DNA of 64,000 nucleotides from Trichobilharzia szidati (Eukaryota > Platyhelminthes > Trematoda > Strigeidida > Schistosomatidae), in contig OX235279.1 of NCBI GenBank assembly GCA_944472155.2, forward strand, positions 117,110,110 to 117,174,109. The letters run 5' to 3'. Shown piece by piece: positions 29,301 through 38,689 of the stretch; position 1 is the first letter of the stretch; each line of letters starts with the position of its first letter. The notes below the pieces were generated by a model. That model was given only the letters and a program-made list of their open reading frames with translations, made no database searches and was not told the DNA's origin. The position numbers were made by a program, and so were the translations under genes.

Positions 29301-32300
29301 GTACTGCATCACTTTGTGCTTTATAAAATGAACTTAATCAACATGAAATTCAAGACATTTGCTGCTTGACTAAATTTAGAATCGCTCGCAGATGTTTCAC
29401 GGTTTCCTTTTTATACAGAAATACTTAAGTCCTATTAAATCAGTGTTCCACAGCTAATAAAATAATCTTCAGATTAATTCTACTCGTCAGTGCTTAAATT
29501 ACTTTGCAATATGAATTAGAGCCAGCATGATCAAATATCCTAATTGCTGTGTTTATTTGCATATAATACCCCATAGATTTTATGCTTAGTGTCTAAAAAA
29601 GCTTTCAGATGCATTACTCAGTTTCTGTCATGTATGCATTGTAATGCTCAGCATGAGAAAAGTCACGTCATCAAAGTCTAGCGATATTATGGTGTTACTG
29701 CTGGGACGATATATGAAATTACAATTTTTTTAAACCTATAGGATCTTTTATAGTTCTTCTGTTGTTTTTTAAGACCGACCGTTTTAGCACTTATTAACAG
29801 AATAGCTATGAGTTTTCCTTTATTTGCTAACAGGTTAAACTAACCAAACAGCTATACCTAGAGAAGAAAACGTTTAGAAGTGGAGTTATATTTCTAATCT
29901 TCTAAAGTGGTATGAAAATCTTACAGGCTGCGTAATTTTTTGAGACTCCTTCATTAAAATTCATGTTCATTTTGTTCATAGCATGTTAGAACAGCTGAGT
30001 AATATAGAACACTTTATATAGAGCCAGGTAAGTAGTCTTACTTATCTGAAAAATTTATTGACTGCTTTTACTGTTGTCATTTCACATTTTAGACAAGCAC
30101 TGTGAAACGTTCAGAAAACCCTATTTTCAAACCTGAGTGAAACCTAAGAGAATAAATTGAGACTTCAGCAAGTGGCAGTTATGGAAAGAATTCTCACAAG
30201 TAGATTATGATCCTATAGCTTGAACTCAGGACGTATTTCTAAAGCGTCTCAGCCCCTTACAAGTGTTGTGTTACATATTTATGTTATTAGGCATAAATAA
30301 GTTCTGATAACAATCACGAGATTTAAATCTAAGATTAAAAATCTCCTCTAAGCTAAAAATCAAGTTAACTGACCATTTGTGCCTAGGTGTTTAGGAACAT
30401 GGGCATATTTAAAATGTATACAGAGGTTTTAAAAACTCAGCATTAGTTAAGTCGGTCTACTCTGTTGTGATGGTCTGGATCGTGTGGAAGATGGTGGGAA
30501 ATGAAAAGGCATTTTATAGAAGACCTAAATTTGGCGGATGGTCTTTGCCTTATGTCGCACAAACTCGAAGATTTACAAACAAAAGCCAACCAGTTGAAAG
30601 AAGTGGCATCAAAGACAAGACTTCACGTGAACTCAGGGAAAGCAGATATGATGAAGATACCCAGCTGACTACAACAAGCATTAGTTATCATCAGTGAGAC
30701 AAATACGAAGGAAAATTTTTCTTTTTCAGTTATCTAGACATATAACATGGACAGACGGATGAAGATGGCATAGCCAACCAGCAGCTGATCAGAAAAGCAA
30801 GACAGACTATCAGACATCTGAGGCACTAAACATGTGAAAAAAGATCCGAACCTTCAAAACTAATCTGAAGTCACTACTTCTATTTGCTTCAGGAACTTGG
30901 CGCAGTCGTCAAGTAAGCCAATTCCAAAAAGGATGTTCAGATGGCCGTCCCAACAAGATTAGAAACAAGGAAGTTTGGAAAATAAACAACCAAGAACCTT
31001 TACCCCACAATTATGCATGAGACAATGGGTATGGACTGGGAACATTCAAGTGAAATCAAATGTCAGCTTCTTCAGTGGAACGCTATCAGGAAGCAGTAAA
31101 TTGGGCATCCTAGAGGAGCATCACATAGATCATGTGAAGACGAAATGAAAGCCTGTGGATAGTAGTGGAGTCATTAGGAGGCAACAGCATGGAAGTGAGT
31201 TAAAGTGAAGATGAGCAGATGAAGCTCTATATTTTTCTCTTAGAAAGCAAGGAACGAATACTACTACTAATAATTAACCACAGGATTTTATTTGTGTAAA
31301 TAGATGGATGATACATGCTAGTAGAATTTATCCCATATGCAAATAAATTCTATCACAGACCCAAATATCTACTCTTACACTATATTTTAACAGTTACATG
31401 AGTTTATTTTAATGTAAACGCAATTTATGATGCAAGGGAGAGACATCTTCTCCATGCACGTCAATGCTGTATTATGAAAACTTAGAATATCATTGGAAGT
31501 AGTGAATGAGTTCTGGGATTTTTTCTTCAGTATAAATTAGTTGACCGGGAACATTTTAAGTAACGAGTGATCTACAAATCTTCGTGAAAACAGACAGAAG
31601 TCTTTATACACAGAGAAAATAGTCACGCTTTTGAAAATGATCAAACATTATTCATCATGAAGTAATAATGGTTAGTGGTGCTGAAATCTTCAAGATAAGA
31701 AAATAACTGATAAGATTCATTATAAATTATTTAAATTAATCCCAGCGTGTTAAGAATGAATCAATCTGACTCGGCGCTCAAATTATTTCAGGAAGTTCGT
31801 AACACCTACGGCCTGGAAACCTATAACTGATAAGATGTCATGAAAAAAATAGAATTTCTGAAACATTCGTATCTTCACCAGATTGATGCCAGTGCCTACA
31901 GTAGCAAGGCTTGTGATAATAAGATTAGAAAATAAGGGTTAGGTAAAAATGGAAAACTATCAGCGAGGTTGTTTATCAAATGAGATTTGCGTGTCACCAC
32001 TTACTTTAAAGAGTAATATCAGTTATAGTGGGACTAAATTAATAAAAAAAAAACGGATTTGAACCAACCAAAAAGTACTTGAAGTAAAATTTCGTTATTC
32101 TGAAACACATATGATGGTTTGTTTGCCTATAGAGCGTCATCATTCGGCCAAACAAAGAAAGGTGGACACTCCTTGGGATACGACTTAAAATCGTTTGAAA
32201 CAACAAAAGTGCATCCATTCTAGTTATCTGAATATCATTTCATTTTTTCAGTCACACTCATGTTAGCCTATTTTAACATCACAACATTTTTGTTCTTATA

Positions 32301-35300
32301 TTTTATGTAGTTTATGTAGTTTTGAAAGTCTCGTATTCCAGTGAATCGGCAATTAACAGGCACATTGAAATGGATAAGATTTATCAATCCATGAGAGGAA
32401 AATCACATTCACCAAAAGTCACAATTCAGGTTAGGGAAACAATCAATACCAATACAAATAGATTAGACAGACAAGAGCAACCAGTCACATTCAAGGTCAG
32501 CAGGAGAGATGACTAATAAACTCCTGCAGAAATCTAAAAGCTTAATTCAAATTGAAGTATGGTATGAGGTGAAGATGTTGCCTAGTAGAACAATGAAAGC
32601 TTCGCGAGTAAACCATGCAGGTTAGAGAAAACAGCTATGTCACAATCATCTGCTTGAGCTACAAATCTCCTCCATTGCAGTTTTATAAAGTGTCACAAAC
32701 TCGAACTGATATGCATCTGTGCAAAGTTTTACGTTTATCTGTCTATCAGTCCGACATTTGGAATAGCGTCACTGTATGAAAATGTACAAGACTGAGCCTA
32801 TTAGGTATTATTTTATCTTCTAGCATGTAAATGGTTATGAAATTATGGAGAAGATTTGTAACTCAGGTGCTTAATTTCGAATGCTGTAAGTAAAACTAAA
32901 TTTTATCGAACGTGCAATATAAAATTTGTCATATTCATAGTAGCACCACGCAGCCACTTTTAATCACAGTCTAGTAAAAAGATAAACAGTAAACCAGCTG
33001 AGTGCAATGCTTTATACTTTATTATTCAATTTAGAGTTAGAAGTAGTGAAAATCAATCTAGTTTTTGTGTTTATCTGCCTATTTTCTTCCAGCTTACTCG
33101 TATGTTGTTTTGTTCTATTAAACTTAAAGTATTGATCATTCACTGTATGTATCTGTCTATTTCTATTGTTGAGCAGAACAAAAATTAAAGCATTGGAATT
33201 AGTCTACAAGTTTGCAGGTAATACTAATTAAGAGAATTAGTAGTTACCAAATATTGAACCAATTCATTTTGATTACTATCATAATACTGTGATGCAGTAT
33301 GAGTAAAAAATCTTGAAAAAAACACTGCTTTGAGTGAAACGTATTGTGATGGTGTGATACAGACAATTGGTTCCAACGTAATATTATTCTCACAGTAAGA
33401 ATCATTGTATATGTTGGTGTTAACGTCTGAATACCATTCCTACAGTTCAGTAGTGCATTGGCAACAGAATACTGTGTGTATTTGAAAATTCTATTCCATG
33501 TCGTTTAATGTAAACCAAAATCACAAGCTCAGTGATTGTTTAAAGAATATAGAACTGTATAGATATAAGTAGCTGTTTGATCACTTGAAAATATACCTTA
33601 GCTTCCGTGTCTTGCCTTTTGCTGTTAGAGTGCGATATTTTGGACTCATCTTGGTGACGCACTTTAGTAAAACTAAGCAAAATGTTCGATCAGAACTGTC
33701 TGCATACAGGCAAATTACCCTTCTTCCTATTCGATATATGATGCCTAAATCAATGACCAGTTTTACGAACTGTTAAGCTGCTGAATAAAATTTAGCAACT
33801 TCTCAAAGGATCTTCAGCTCAAAACACGCATGCTTTCCATAAGACCCTATCAGAAACCTTAATAAAACAGCAATTATGTGGAGTCTCTCCTAAAAATCCT
33901 AGACAAAATACAACCTACATCCAAGAAATTACCGGATTCCAAATGACGTTGAAGCATTCCCATTTAGATTTAAATTTCACATTCCAGGAAAGTCTGCCAA
34001 CAGAACTTATGCCGAAGTACAGTTTGAGAATTTAGTCGATCAGCTGACAGATCTAAAACCAATAAGTGAAGCACTTTTCTGTTAAATATTTATCAGAGGT
34101 CGTGTAATTTTATATTTTATTATGTTTTGTCAAATACTGACGTCAGAGACGTGACTGGACAAGGATTTTGAAGACAGGATTTTTCCTGTTAACTATACTT
34201 TTGATATTTTAGTCTCGACTGTTTCCCAGAAGAATTTCGAATCTGTTTAAAGAACGGAGCCTTTAAATTAATTATTTAAACTTCACTTGGATTTTCAAAA
34301 AGATATTTTTCTAAACGTTTGCTTTTCACTTTTTCCCCAACGTTCGCGGAACTGTCCGGTGAAATGGTCGCAGATCATATAAATTAAAGCATTATTGTAT
34401 ATTTTTATACAACTTTTATTATTGAAGTTGTAATCAGCTGACAGGAACGTGATAACATAAAAAAGGTGCTTTTTTATCAGGCTCCACGTTTTATTATTGG
34501 TTTGTTCAAATTCATTGTGGGAAATTTTGTATGGAATTTTGTAGAACAGGTTCTATATTTGGCCACTGTAATCTTAGATAATAAATAATGTTCACGCATA
34601 TCAACTGACTGTCTTTGAACTTAAATACATCATAGATGCGATCAGTGAATGAAATATACTTTAGAAACACTTAACTTTTTAAGTATTCACCTACCATTCT
34701 AAGACTGTTTGAGTCCAATGAACTGGTTCAGGAATATGAGTAATCCTTTTCACATGTGCAGTGTTGAATCAATAAACAAAGCTTCAGTGATTAACTTCTC
34801 TCTCCACCTAACTATATGACTTTCACCCTGACCCATTTTTTTTAATGATTAAGTGCAAGGGAATAGACCTCAGTGGCTGAGTTTTTCTGTGCTTAACTTA
34901 ACTTAGCAGTTAGACCCTGCTAAGTTGAATAAGCTAAAAAGCTTATATATTACAACGCATTCACTAGCATGTATTCACACAAAACTTTAGGATTGGATAA
35001 AAGTAATAAAAAGTCATATAGTTAGCTGGAAAGGGAAGTTAATCACTGAAGCTTCGTTTATTGATTCAACACCGAACATTTGAAATGTTAATTACACAGC
35101 GTCTATAACATATATATATATATAATTACAGCGAGTAGCAAGGGGAAAAGAATAAAAAATGTACTGCAAATCATGAAACCGTGTGAATACGCTGATACAA
35201 CTGTGAGCATTTAAATGTGCTCAAAACGTAATCTTTTGAATAACAATGTATCACTGTGTCATATCAAATAAATATTATTTGGTATGGAATTATATTCTAC

Positions 35301-37523
35301 CACAGTGCCCATATTCCACACTTACATTAGGTTAACTCCCACTCCCTCAAATGTAAGTTCAGTTTCCCTTGTTGATGGCAGCCAGTCGCTTAACATCAAT
35401 TCAGAGAACACAATAGTGGTGAGTCATTTAGTTTGGTGGTTATATCGTAAATGGTGGTCAGTAGAACTAGGTCAGTTATGAGGACAAAGCAACATCATGC
35501 TGATAATGTTTCTGCGAAGAATTGGTGTATGTAGATCAGTTCTATAATAGCTCTATTGCAGCACAAGTAGATCAGTCGTAAATTTTCTATGAATGGCTCT
35601 TGATAATATGGATTGAAATGTCCAGAGTAACTTCTCTCGGAGTTGCCAATAAATGTTGCCCAGAGAGAGATAATAAGCACAAATCATGAGTCCATAGCTC
35701 TCTGTTTTTTTTACTTTAATTGAATAACACAGAACTTCATCCTTTTAGTCGTTACTGTGATCACTTTAAGCACTTATAAATGAGGGCAACATACAACTAA
35801 TTTAACTTAATTGCACGAAATTCCTGTCTACTGAGCCACTTGTATAAACAGGTTCACACTAGGTACGTCATGTTCTAAGGTAAATAAAACAATTGAGCGC
35901 AAAAGTCTACTCTTGATTAAAGTGTAGCAACCTGCCCACTTCCTGTGAGTCTAATAATACTTGTTCAGCCGACAGTGAGCATTAATGAACAAGCGAGATA
36001 CAGTATTTTAGTTACCGACTCAATAAACACTGGATAGCAATGTTTACCAAGTAAGGTTTTTGAAATGACTAGCAATTACTTTGAGGTTTAAACTAATTTA
36101 ATACAAATATGGTAGATATAAATGAAAACGTTTATTACTAGACTTATTAGCAAACAAGTCACACTGTTTTTGTGACCGACCTTAAATCACCAGACATTTT
36201 GTTTTTTTCTGTGCATCAGTCAAATGCATTAATGTCAGTAGTAGTATTTTCATATAAAGGAATTACTTTTAATGTTTTGGCTTTATATCTTTGTAAGGCA
36301 CGTACATTCTCACAGTGAACAGAGTAGCCACAACATTCTTAATCCTTAACAGCCAGTACCAAACACTAAAAGTTATGATTCATAGTTCCCAATAAACTTC
36401 AGTCGTAGTTTTAAATGACAGTTAGTTACATTGCTAAATAACTTCCTAAAGCATTCAGAATAAGTGCATTTACTGAAGAAATTAAGAAGCTAAAGTATAA
36501 TTCTAACTTAACTGGAACAAATTTATGAAGTGGTTAACTTTCGTACAGTTCTAATAAACAAAACCTCAAATCAACTGGATCAGTTTGTGCCTTGTTCCGA
36601 CTTGTTCTGTTTGACCAATCAGTTAGTAAAATACTTAAGTGAATAAAATATCTTTTAAGCGAAAGTTACAAGACAACATGCATATAAGTATTGCAAAATA
36701 ACTAGAAAGTCAAACTCATATAATAACGACTTAGTAATACAAGAACTTGAATAGCAGCTTATATTTGTCAGCTATATGGATGTTTATAATACTGTAGATT
36801 TGACCTGTACACATTACATAACCATATATGTAAATGGTTAAGAGTAAATGTTTAATCTTTTAGTAAATCAGTGACTATCACATAAAACTATAATTCTTTT
36901 GTTAACTATTTTTGATGGATGCAAAAAGCCGGGGAGGTTGGGATACTATTTATTATAGATAACCTAATATAGTCAAATCTGTTTACTTCTAACATGCATA
37001 TAGACAGATTAATACATTCTACTGTTATTTATGACTTACCATCAATCATATATACTCGATTACCACGAGTTATCAGGGCACAAATGAAATGCATTTCGGC
37101 GCGAAGTTTTTTATCTCTTGTTGATGAATTAGACGAAAAGTTACCACGTTGATTGTAAACAACAATGGCTGGTTTAACAAGGGAGATCTGAGAAATAAAT
37201 GAGACTGGAGAATCGTTATGTGGTGCAGGACATCCATGTGTTTCAGAATACCATACATCCCATGATTGTATGGCTCGTTTAGCCATAGTTTTTGTATAGC
37301 AGTTCGCTGAACGAGCAGTGAATATATGACCTGACTGATAAAGTCTCGTTTCTCTCAAATCAACTATTATTAATTGGGAACCAGTTTCTAATTCTCTAGC
37401 ATTACGCAGTCTGGTCAATATAATTTCTGCTTGCACCATGTTGCAGGTGTTTACGTTCTCAGCATCAGCATTGTTCATTGAGTTGTCAGGCCTATTTACT
37501 ATGATAACTTTTGGATTTGACAT
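4727..37523 (-). CDS. MAP-kinase phosphatase (dual-specificity protein phosphatase), four coding exons
   Basis: Spliced minus-strand gene: 37523-37040, 15668-15204, 8592-8404, 5322-4727, total 1734 nt, 577 residues plus TAA. Every intron is phase 1 with GT..AG ends, and each junction restores a family motif (IDG/GFEAF, LYLG/NARD, QFI/EKAR). Residues about 34-167 form a rhodanese/CDC25-homology domain with LIIVDLRE and GGFEAF. The basic stretch KTMAKRAIQ (78-86) sits near where the kinase-interaction motif of this family lies. Residues about 309-430 form the catalytic domain, with general acid Asp362 (PASD), nucleophile Cys393 and Arg399 in HCLAGVSRS, and the family signature PNLHFMGQL. The family dephosphorylates phospho-Thr and phospho-Tyr in MAP kinases. 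The rhodanese plus DSP pairing marks a true MKP rather than an atypical DUSP; I cannot tell which vertebrate subgroup (DUSP6, 8/16 or 10) is closest. Unusual features are the roughly 140-residue linker and the 21-kb first intron. Confidence 0.93.
6428..6665 (+). mobile_element. RTE-clade remnant of a second, classical SR2-like type
   Basis: The plus strand reads TRLAFTNMRILW, DIRLLMKGHAY and, after a shift, LNLKDMEKLTVFDHRFL. These correspond to the RTE C-terminal segments (KARLAF.NLRHLW, DIRLS.KGRVY, and the L...DHRCLR region). The wording differs from the element at 58 kb (QASTTLKSVW, ALSIKNNIRIF), so it is a separate family. Truncated at both ends, with stops. Confidence 0.7.
6684..6841 (+). 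repeat. Dispersed repeat family A, copy 2
   Basis: Carries both halves of the family: the 5' part ttgatatgattatgagc..atgctcgaaac and the 3' part cattctaccacggtgccc. The 5' half holds the hammerhead-like hairpin described for 55012-55075, but its outer stem is not complementary here. Confidence 0.75.
7965..8150 (-). repeat. Decayed tRNA-headed SINE with hammerhead relic
   Basis: The minus strand has a B-box-like tcccgggtttgatccc after a tRNA-like head (gtctgaatggtcagtgac), followed by a degraded hammerhead region (CTGAATAATCCC..TTAGGGCAAGG) and the SINE body (gttttccttggtttctgg). Stem II pairing and the GAAA are damaged. Confidence 0.6.
8404..8592 (-). CDS. MKP coding exon 3: N-terminal half of the DSP catalytic domain
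   Basis: Acceptor atggaaAG at 8594-8593, donor ATAG|GTACGT at 8403-8402; 189 nt, phase 1 at both ends. It encodes NARDSQDVDLLRQLNVTHIINVT, typical of MKPs, then YLHIPASDTTDQNL with the general-acid Asp362, and ends at AVQFI. Joined to exon 2 it gives LYLGNARD, and to exon 4 QFIEKARKQNG, both standard for the family, so no coding exon appears to be missing on either side. The tract before the acceptor is only moderately pyrimidine-rich. Confidence 0.92.
10708..10741 (-). mobile_element. 34-bp RTE 3'-tail insertion flanked by a 13-bp direct repeat
   Basis: The minus strand reads tatgttccactaggaaccc then AAGGGAACAATAAAAA, the extreme 3' end of the RTE family at 58-61 kb. GGGCTTATGAAGT lies on both sides (10695-10707 and 10742-10754) without mismatch, as expected of a target-site duplication from an extremely 5'-truncated insertion. 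Confidence 0.75.
10810..11280 (+). repeat. Pyrimidine-rich tract, probable retroelement UTR
   Basis: About 470 bp strongly T/C-biased on the plus strand, with recurring ttatttctacatt-like phrases and no coding signal. It resembles the interiors of the fold-back elements at 14.4 and 51.6 kb and the tract at 40.8 kb. Confidence 0.35.
11395..11465 (-). repeat. Dispersed repeat family A, diverged 5'-half fragment
   Basis: The minus strand gtgtgagtac..atatgattatg..attgtgctc aligns with gtgtgagtaa..atatgattatg..tttgtgctc of the copy at 55.05 kb. GAAAC is degraded to AAAAA. Confidence 0.5.
13240..13800 (-). mobile_element. Penelope-like element remnant, GIY-YIG endonuclease region
   Basis: Read in shifting minus-strand frames: IVPLYLEHICEITARLQKPFGI (about 13790-13720), NIVYMIKCSNCEK (13632-13594), then RICIHRYRLIVKRHDIRS, HTDNNGHQFD (about 13503-13473) and, one frame over, VQILDRED and CLEACYSDE, then the C-terminal QTIRKKSH to TGA/TAA near 13243. 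This is the order of the Penelope-like endonuclease: VVYkI.C..C, ..R..EHrl..k, H....GH.FD...ILDRE....R..LEA. At least two frameshifts and a stop show it is dead. The upstream minus-strand open stretch to about 14085 may be the end of the RT but is not clear. Confidence 0.82.
14359..14887. repeat. Fold-back element with 82-bp inverted repeats
   Basis: 14359-14440 and 14806-14887 are inverted copies differing at 2 of 82 positions, separated by a 365-bp T/C-rich, non-coding interior. Each arm contains CTGRAGAAGATC followed within a few bases by GAAAAC. The element lies about 0.3 kb from the Penelope remnant. Confidence 0.8.
15204..15668 (-). CDS. MKP coding exon 2: end of rhodanese domain and long acidic/Ser-rich linker
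   Basis: Acceptor ttcaattgcAG at 15670-15669, donor TTAG|GTAAGT at 15203-15202; 465 nt, phase 1 at both ends. It starts with GFEAF, which completes the GGFxAF motif closing the MKP rhodanese domain, and ends with QILPYLYLG, the first strand of the catalytic domain. Between them lie about 140 residues rich in Ser, Asp, Asn and His with no recognisable fold (for example TDDSSCSEAASPASLSDNSD), much longer than the linker I would expect in a vertebrate MKP. The SP at EAASPAS is a possible proline-directed kinase site, by inference only. Confidence 0.9.
17276..17300. repeat. (AT)n microsatellite
   Basis: Simple AT dinucleotide run inside intron 1. Confidence 0.95.
19975..20055 (-). repeat. SINE fragment with hammerhead core that keeps C3
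   Basis: The minus strand carries CTGAAGA (20050-20044), GTCCTGAGCTA, GAAACAG..CTGTCCAGTACTCCC, then the SINE body. Compared with the copy at 38.7 kb the core keeps C at position 3, but four bases of the 3' strand of stem II (GGAC) are gone. The tRNA-like head is truncated. Confidence 0.65.
20085..20565 (+). mobile_element. Degenerate RTE C-terminal/3' fragment
   Basis: Matches the RTE 3' region: agatggatagagcacatgc (IGHTLR region), aggagaccgtcggatgacatc, gagtggaatccgaatagg, gaagccctttgttccacgc and the tail aagggaacaataataac. Heavily mutated, no open frame. Confidence 0.75.
20575..20705 (+). repeat. Decayed SINE copy
   Basis: cctaaattcgatctccgcc corresponds to the B box, followed by a degraded hammerhead region (ACTGAATAGTCC..GAGGAAAAAG) and SINE body attccctggttttcattgg. 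Directly follows an RTE tail. Confidence 0.6.
22225..22446 (+). repeat. tRNA-like SINE ending in an RTE-type 3' tail
   Basis: tggttcaatcgtgga and gttggttttcgattcctgg look like tRNA A and B boxes. An unrelated body follows, then gaagccctatgttcc and agctggaactcaatagaa, which is the RTE 3' end. This fits a SINE that borrows the RTE tail for mobilisation, though an RTE fragment abutting a tRNA relic is an alternative. Confidence 0.5.
23163..23205 (+). repeat. Dispersed repeat family A, 3' fragment
   Basis: taccacagtgccaaag and ttttatactgatat match the family 3' end. The rest is absent. Confidence 0.5.
24125..24240 (+). repeat. SINE copy with B box and decayed hammerhead
   Basis: gggttcgaatccc (24133-24145) is a perfect palindromic B-box-like sequence. 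It is followed by GATGATTCCC, AAACTAGGATGAAACAGC, CTGTCCAGTACTCCC and the body. The head is cut off at a short (ATTAA)n run. GAAAC and the self-complementary stem III survive; stem I and the core do not. Confidence 0.7.
25160..25400 (-). mobile_element. RTE C-terminal remnant, minus strand
   Basis: The minus strand reads gaactaaccaaccaaaaacc, tgtagatgggtcggatagac, ctgaggagaccgttcagtaa and cttcagtggaacgcaagtagg, collinear with the RTE region 60775-60950. No open frame. Confidence 0.7.
27545..27712 (-). repeat. SINE, subfamily 2, with hammerhead relic
   Basis: The minus strand tRNA-like head gcccgaatagctcagtgg matches the head at 62285 (gcccgaatagcttaatgc). It is followed by CTGATGA (27599-27593), a broken stem II, GGAAC in place of GAAAC, and CCTAGGTCCAGGC. 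The A13-to-G change and the broken stems predict no cleavage. Confidence 0.7.
29276..29345 (+). repeat. Dispersed repeat family A, middle fragment
   Basis: tcgaaacatcatccagctc and tagtactgcatcac match the region after the hairpin in the 6.7-kb copy. The 3' half is not recognisable. Confidence 0.55.
30465..31285 (+). mobile_element. Degenerate RTE reverse-transcriptase remnant
   Basis: WIVWKMVGNEKAFY is followed one frame over by LADGLCLMSHKLEDLQTKA, the counterpart of FADDICLISHKLEDMQAKS, so the catalytic Asp pair is lost. Downstream ggtgtgaagac-like C-terminal homology continues to agctctatatttttctc and ends in actactactaataat, the simple-repeat tail typical of RTE. Many stops. Confidence 0.75.
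32322..32640 (+). mobile_element. Penelope-like element remnant, endonuclease C-terminus and 3' flank
   Basis: AINRHIEMDKIYQSMRGK (32350-32404) matches the conserved end of Penelope-like endonucleases (NRHI..DP.Y..LR). The stop context gatgactaataaa and the following aattcaaattgaag are shared with the minus-strand remnant at 13.2 kb, which confirms the family. Further on, ggtgaagatgttgcc..caatgaaagc resembles a degraded hammerhead-type motif. The rest of the element is absent. Confidence 0.72.
33600..34085 (+). pseudogene. Unrecognised coding debris, possibly RT-like
   Basis: 33585-33776 includes SAYRQITLLP, faintly like the YRPISLLP motif of CR1/jockey-type reverse transcriptases. Downstream, 33903-34085 is open for 60 codons after a TAG with plausible protein composition (IPNDVEAFPFRFKFHIPG, NRTYAEVQFENLVDQL). 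I do not recognise this second segment and cannot link the two parts. Confidence 0.3.
34761..35072. repeat. Fold-back element with 63-bp inverted repeats
   Basis: 34761-34823 and 35010-35072 are inverted copies with 4 mismatches in 63. The interior contains a second hairpin, AACTTAGCAG..CTGCTAAGTT (about 34900-34933). No coding potential. Confidence 0.78.
35243..35330 (+). repeat. Dispersed repeat family A copy
   Basis: tatcactgtgtcatatcaaa, tggaattatattctacc, cacagtgcccatattccac: 3' half of the family. Confidence 0.65.
37040..37523 (-). CDS. MKP coding exon 1: rhodanese-like MAPK-binding domain
   Basis: Residues 1-161 plus the first base of codon 162. I chose the ATG at 37523-37521 (MSNPKVII); a stop lies in frame a little further upstream and the longer reading would start at GTG. 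The exon holds most of the rhodanese domain: LIIVDLRETRLYQSGHI resembles the LIIDCR..EY..SHI core of MKPs, followed by PAIVVYNQRG and NRVYMIDG. As in other MKPs, the catalytic Cys of true rhodaneses is not evident. The donor is ATG|GTAAGT, with GT at 37039-37038, a strong consensus. Confidence 0.9.
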
Positions 37524-37540
37524 TTGACAAGATGTAGACA

Positions 37541-37542
37541 CT
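37541..37542 (-). promoter_or_regulatory. Candidate 3' splice acceptor just upstream of the MKP start codon
   Basis: On the minus strand, tatattgtAG ends at 37541, 18 nt before the ATG. It could join an upstream non-coding exon or receive a spliced leader; schistosomes are known to trans-splice a leader onto some mRNAs. The frame is open from this AG to the ATG, so an upstream coding exon cannot be excluded. The polypyrimidine tract is weak. Confidence 0.35.
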
Positions 37543-38680
37543 ACAATATATTAAGTTATTTGAGGTATTTACAGGTTCATAAATGAACATAATCCTTTTG
37601 TTTGATCTGAATCATACAAATACACCGGAAAATGTTTGTATTTTTATAAAATAAGTCATTTTAGAGCACCATTGTTGTGATGAAATTAATTTTCATTTGT
37701 GCCAGCATGTTCTTTTTGGTTCTTAAAAACTGTTGGTTACCTGAATCACGATTGAATATTTCATTGTTTTCTAATTGGCTTAAAATTGGTAACTAAATAT
37801 AGAGACACGGAGTTAAACTTATATATATAAAAATAGTAAGGAGAAAAGAATAATTAATAAAGGTAAAAATTTTCACCTTTTATCAGATTTGTCAATTTCA
37901 CGTTTTGAGTTAATTCAATAGGCCTGATATTAAAACCGCTTAAAAAGGTGTGAAACGTTTTGAATCAGTCACTTAAAAAAATGGTCTACTGTAGTAGAGT
38001 ATTTCCTACCAGGTTACACCGACTCGGTTGATAACTGTAAGACTTCTGGGTACTGTTGTTTAACTTGTTATGAAGATCATGAGAAATACTTGGAAAACCT
38101 TTTTATCAAACAATAATTCGATCATATTAGAAAAATTGAAATAATGAGTGATAAAACAAGACTTATTGTCTGGGTGATAAATGATAAAATGTGATAAGAG
38201 AAATGGAGTAAGGTTTTTGAATCATAAGGTGAAGTTAAAGTCTTTCAAAAGTTGACTTTCAAGAACCAATCAGACACAGGGAATGTCACTCCAAATCAAA
38301 TCATGCCTACAGTTTTGGACTTAGAGAGGATAGATACAGTATTCTAATTATGCACAAGGTATGTTTTCTACACATCTATACTGTGAGGTAGGGCTATTGC
38401 TTTTAAGATTAAGGTTCAAAGTCTAGGTTTAAATTTAGGATCAGAAGTTAGGATTATGGTTACAGTTGGGAATAGGTTGGAGAATAGTGTCAGAAATATC
38501 AATGGATCTCAAAGTACCATGACTTGCGACCACTTGGATGAATGGGTATGTCACGCATGGTATGATTTCTCTATAGATAATCTATGTATTGACTGAGAGA
38601 CATTCTGAAAACACATAAGCTACGACTATACAGTGTAATATCAAGTTTGCAATAATTTTTAGTGTCAGGATTTTCATCAT
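37543..38680. other. 5' flank of the MKP gene
   Basis: No coding signal or recognisable repeat. The promoter is not identifiable by eye in this AT-rich sequence. Confidence 0.4.
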
Positions 38681-38689
38681 GAGCTGACA

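Larger units (their letters stand above)
15669..37039 (-). other. MKP intron 1 (21.4 kb)
   Basis: GT at 37039-37038, AG at 15670-15669. It is repeat-laden: SINEs at 20.0, 20.6, 24.1 and 27.6 kb; RTE remnants at 20.1, 22.4, 25.2 and 30.5 kb; a Penelope remnant at 32.3 kb; a fold-back element at 34.8 kb. Stretches 15.7-19.9, 22.5-24.1, 25.5-27.5, 27.8-30.4 and 35.4-37.0 kb hold no recognisable gene apart from short (AT)n runs and repeat fragments. Confidence 0.85.
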
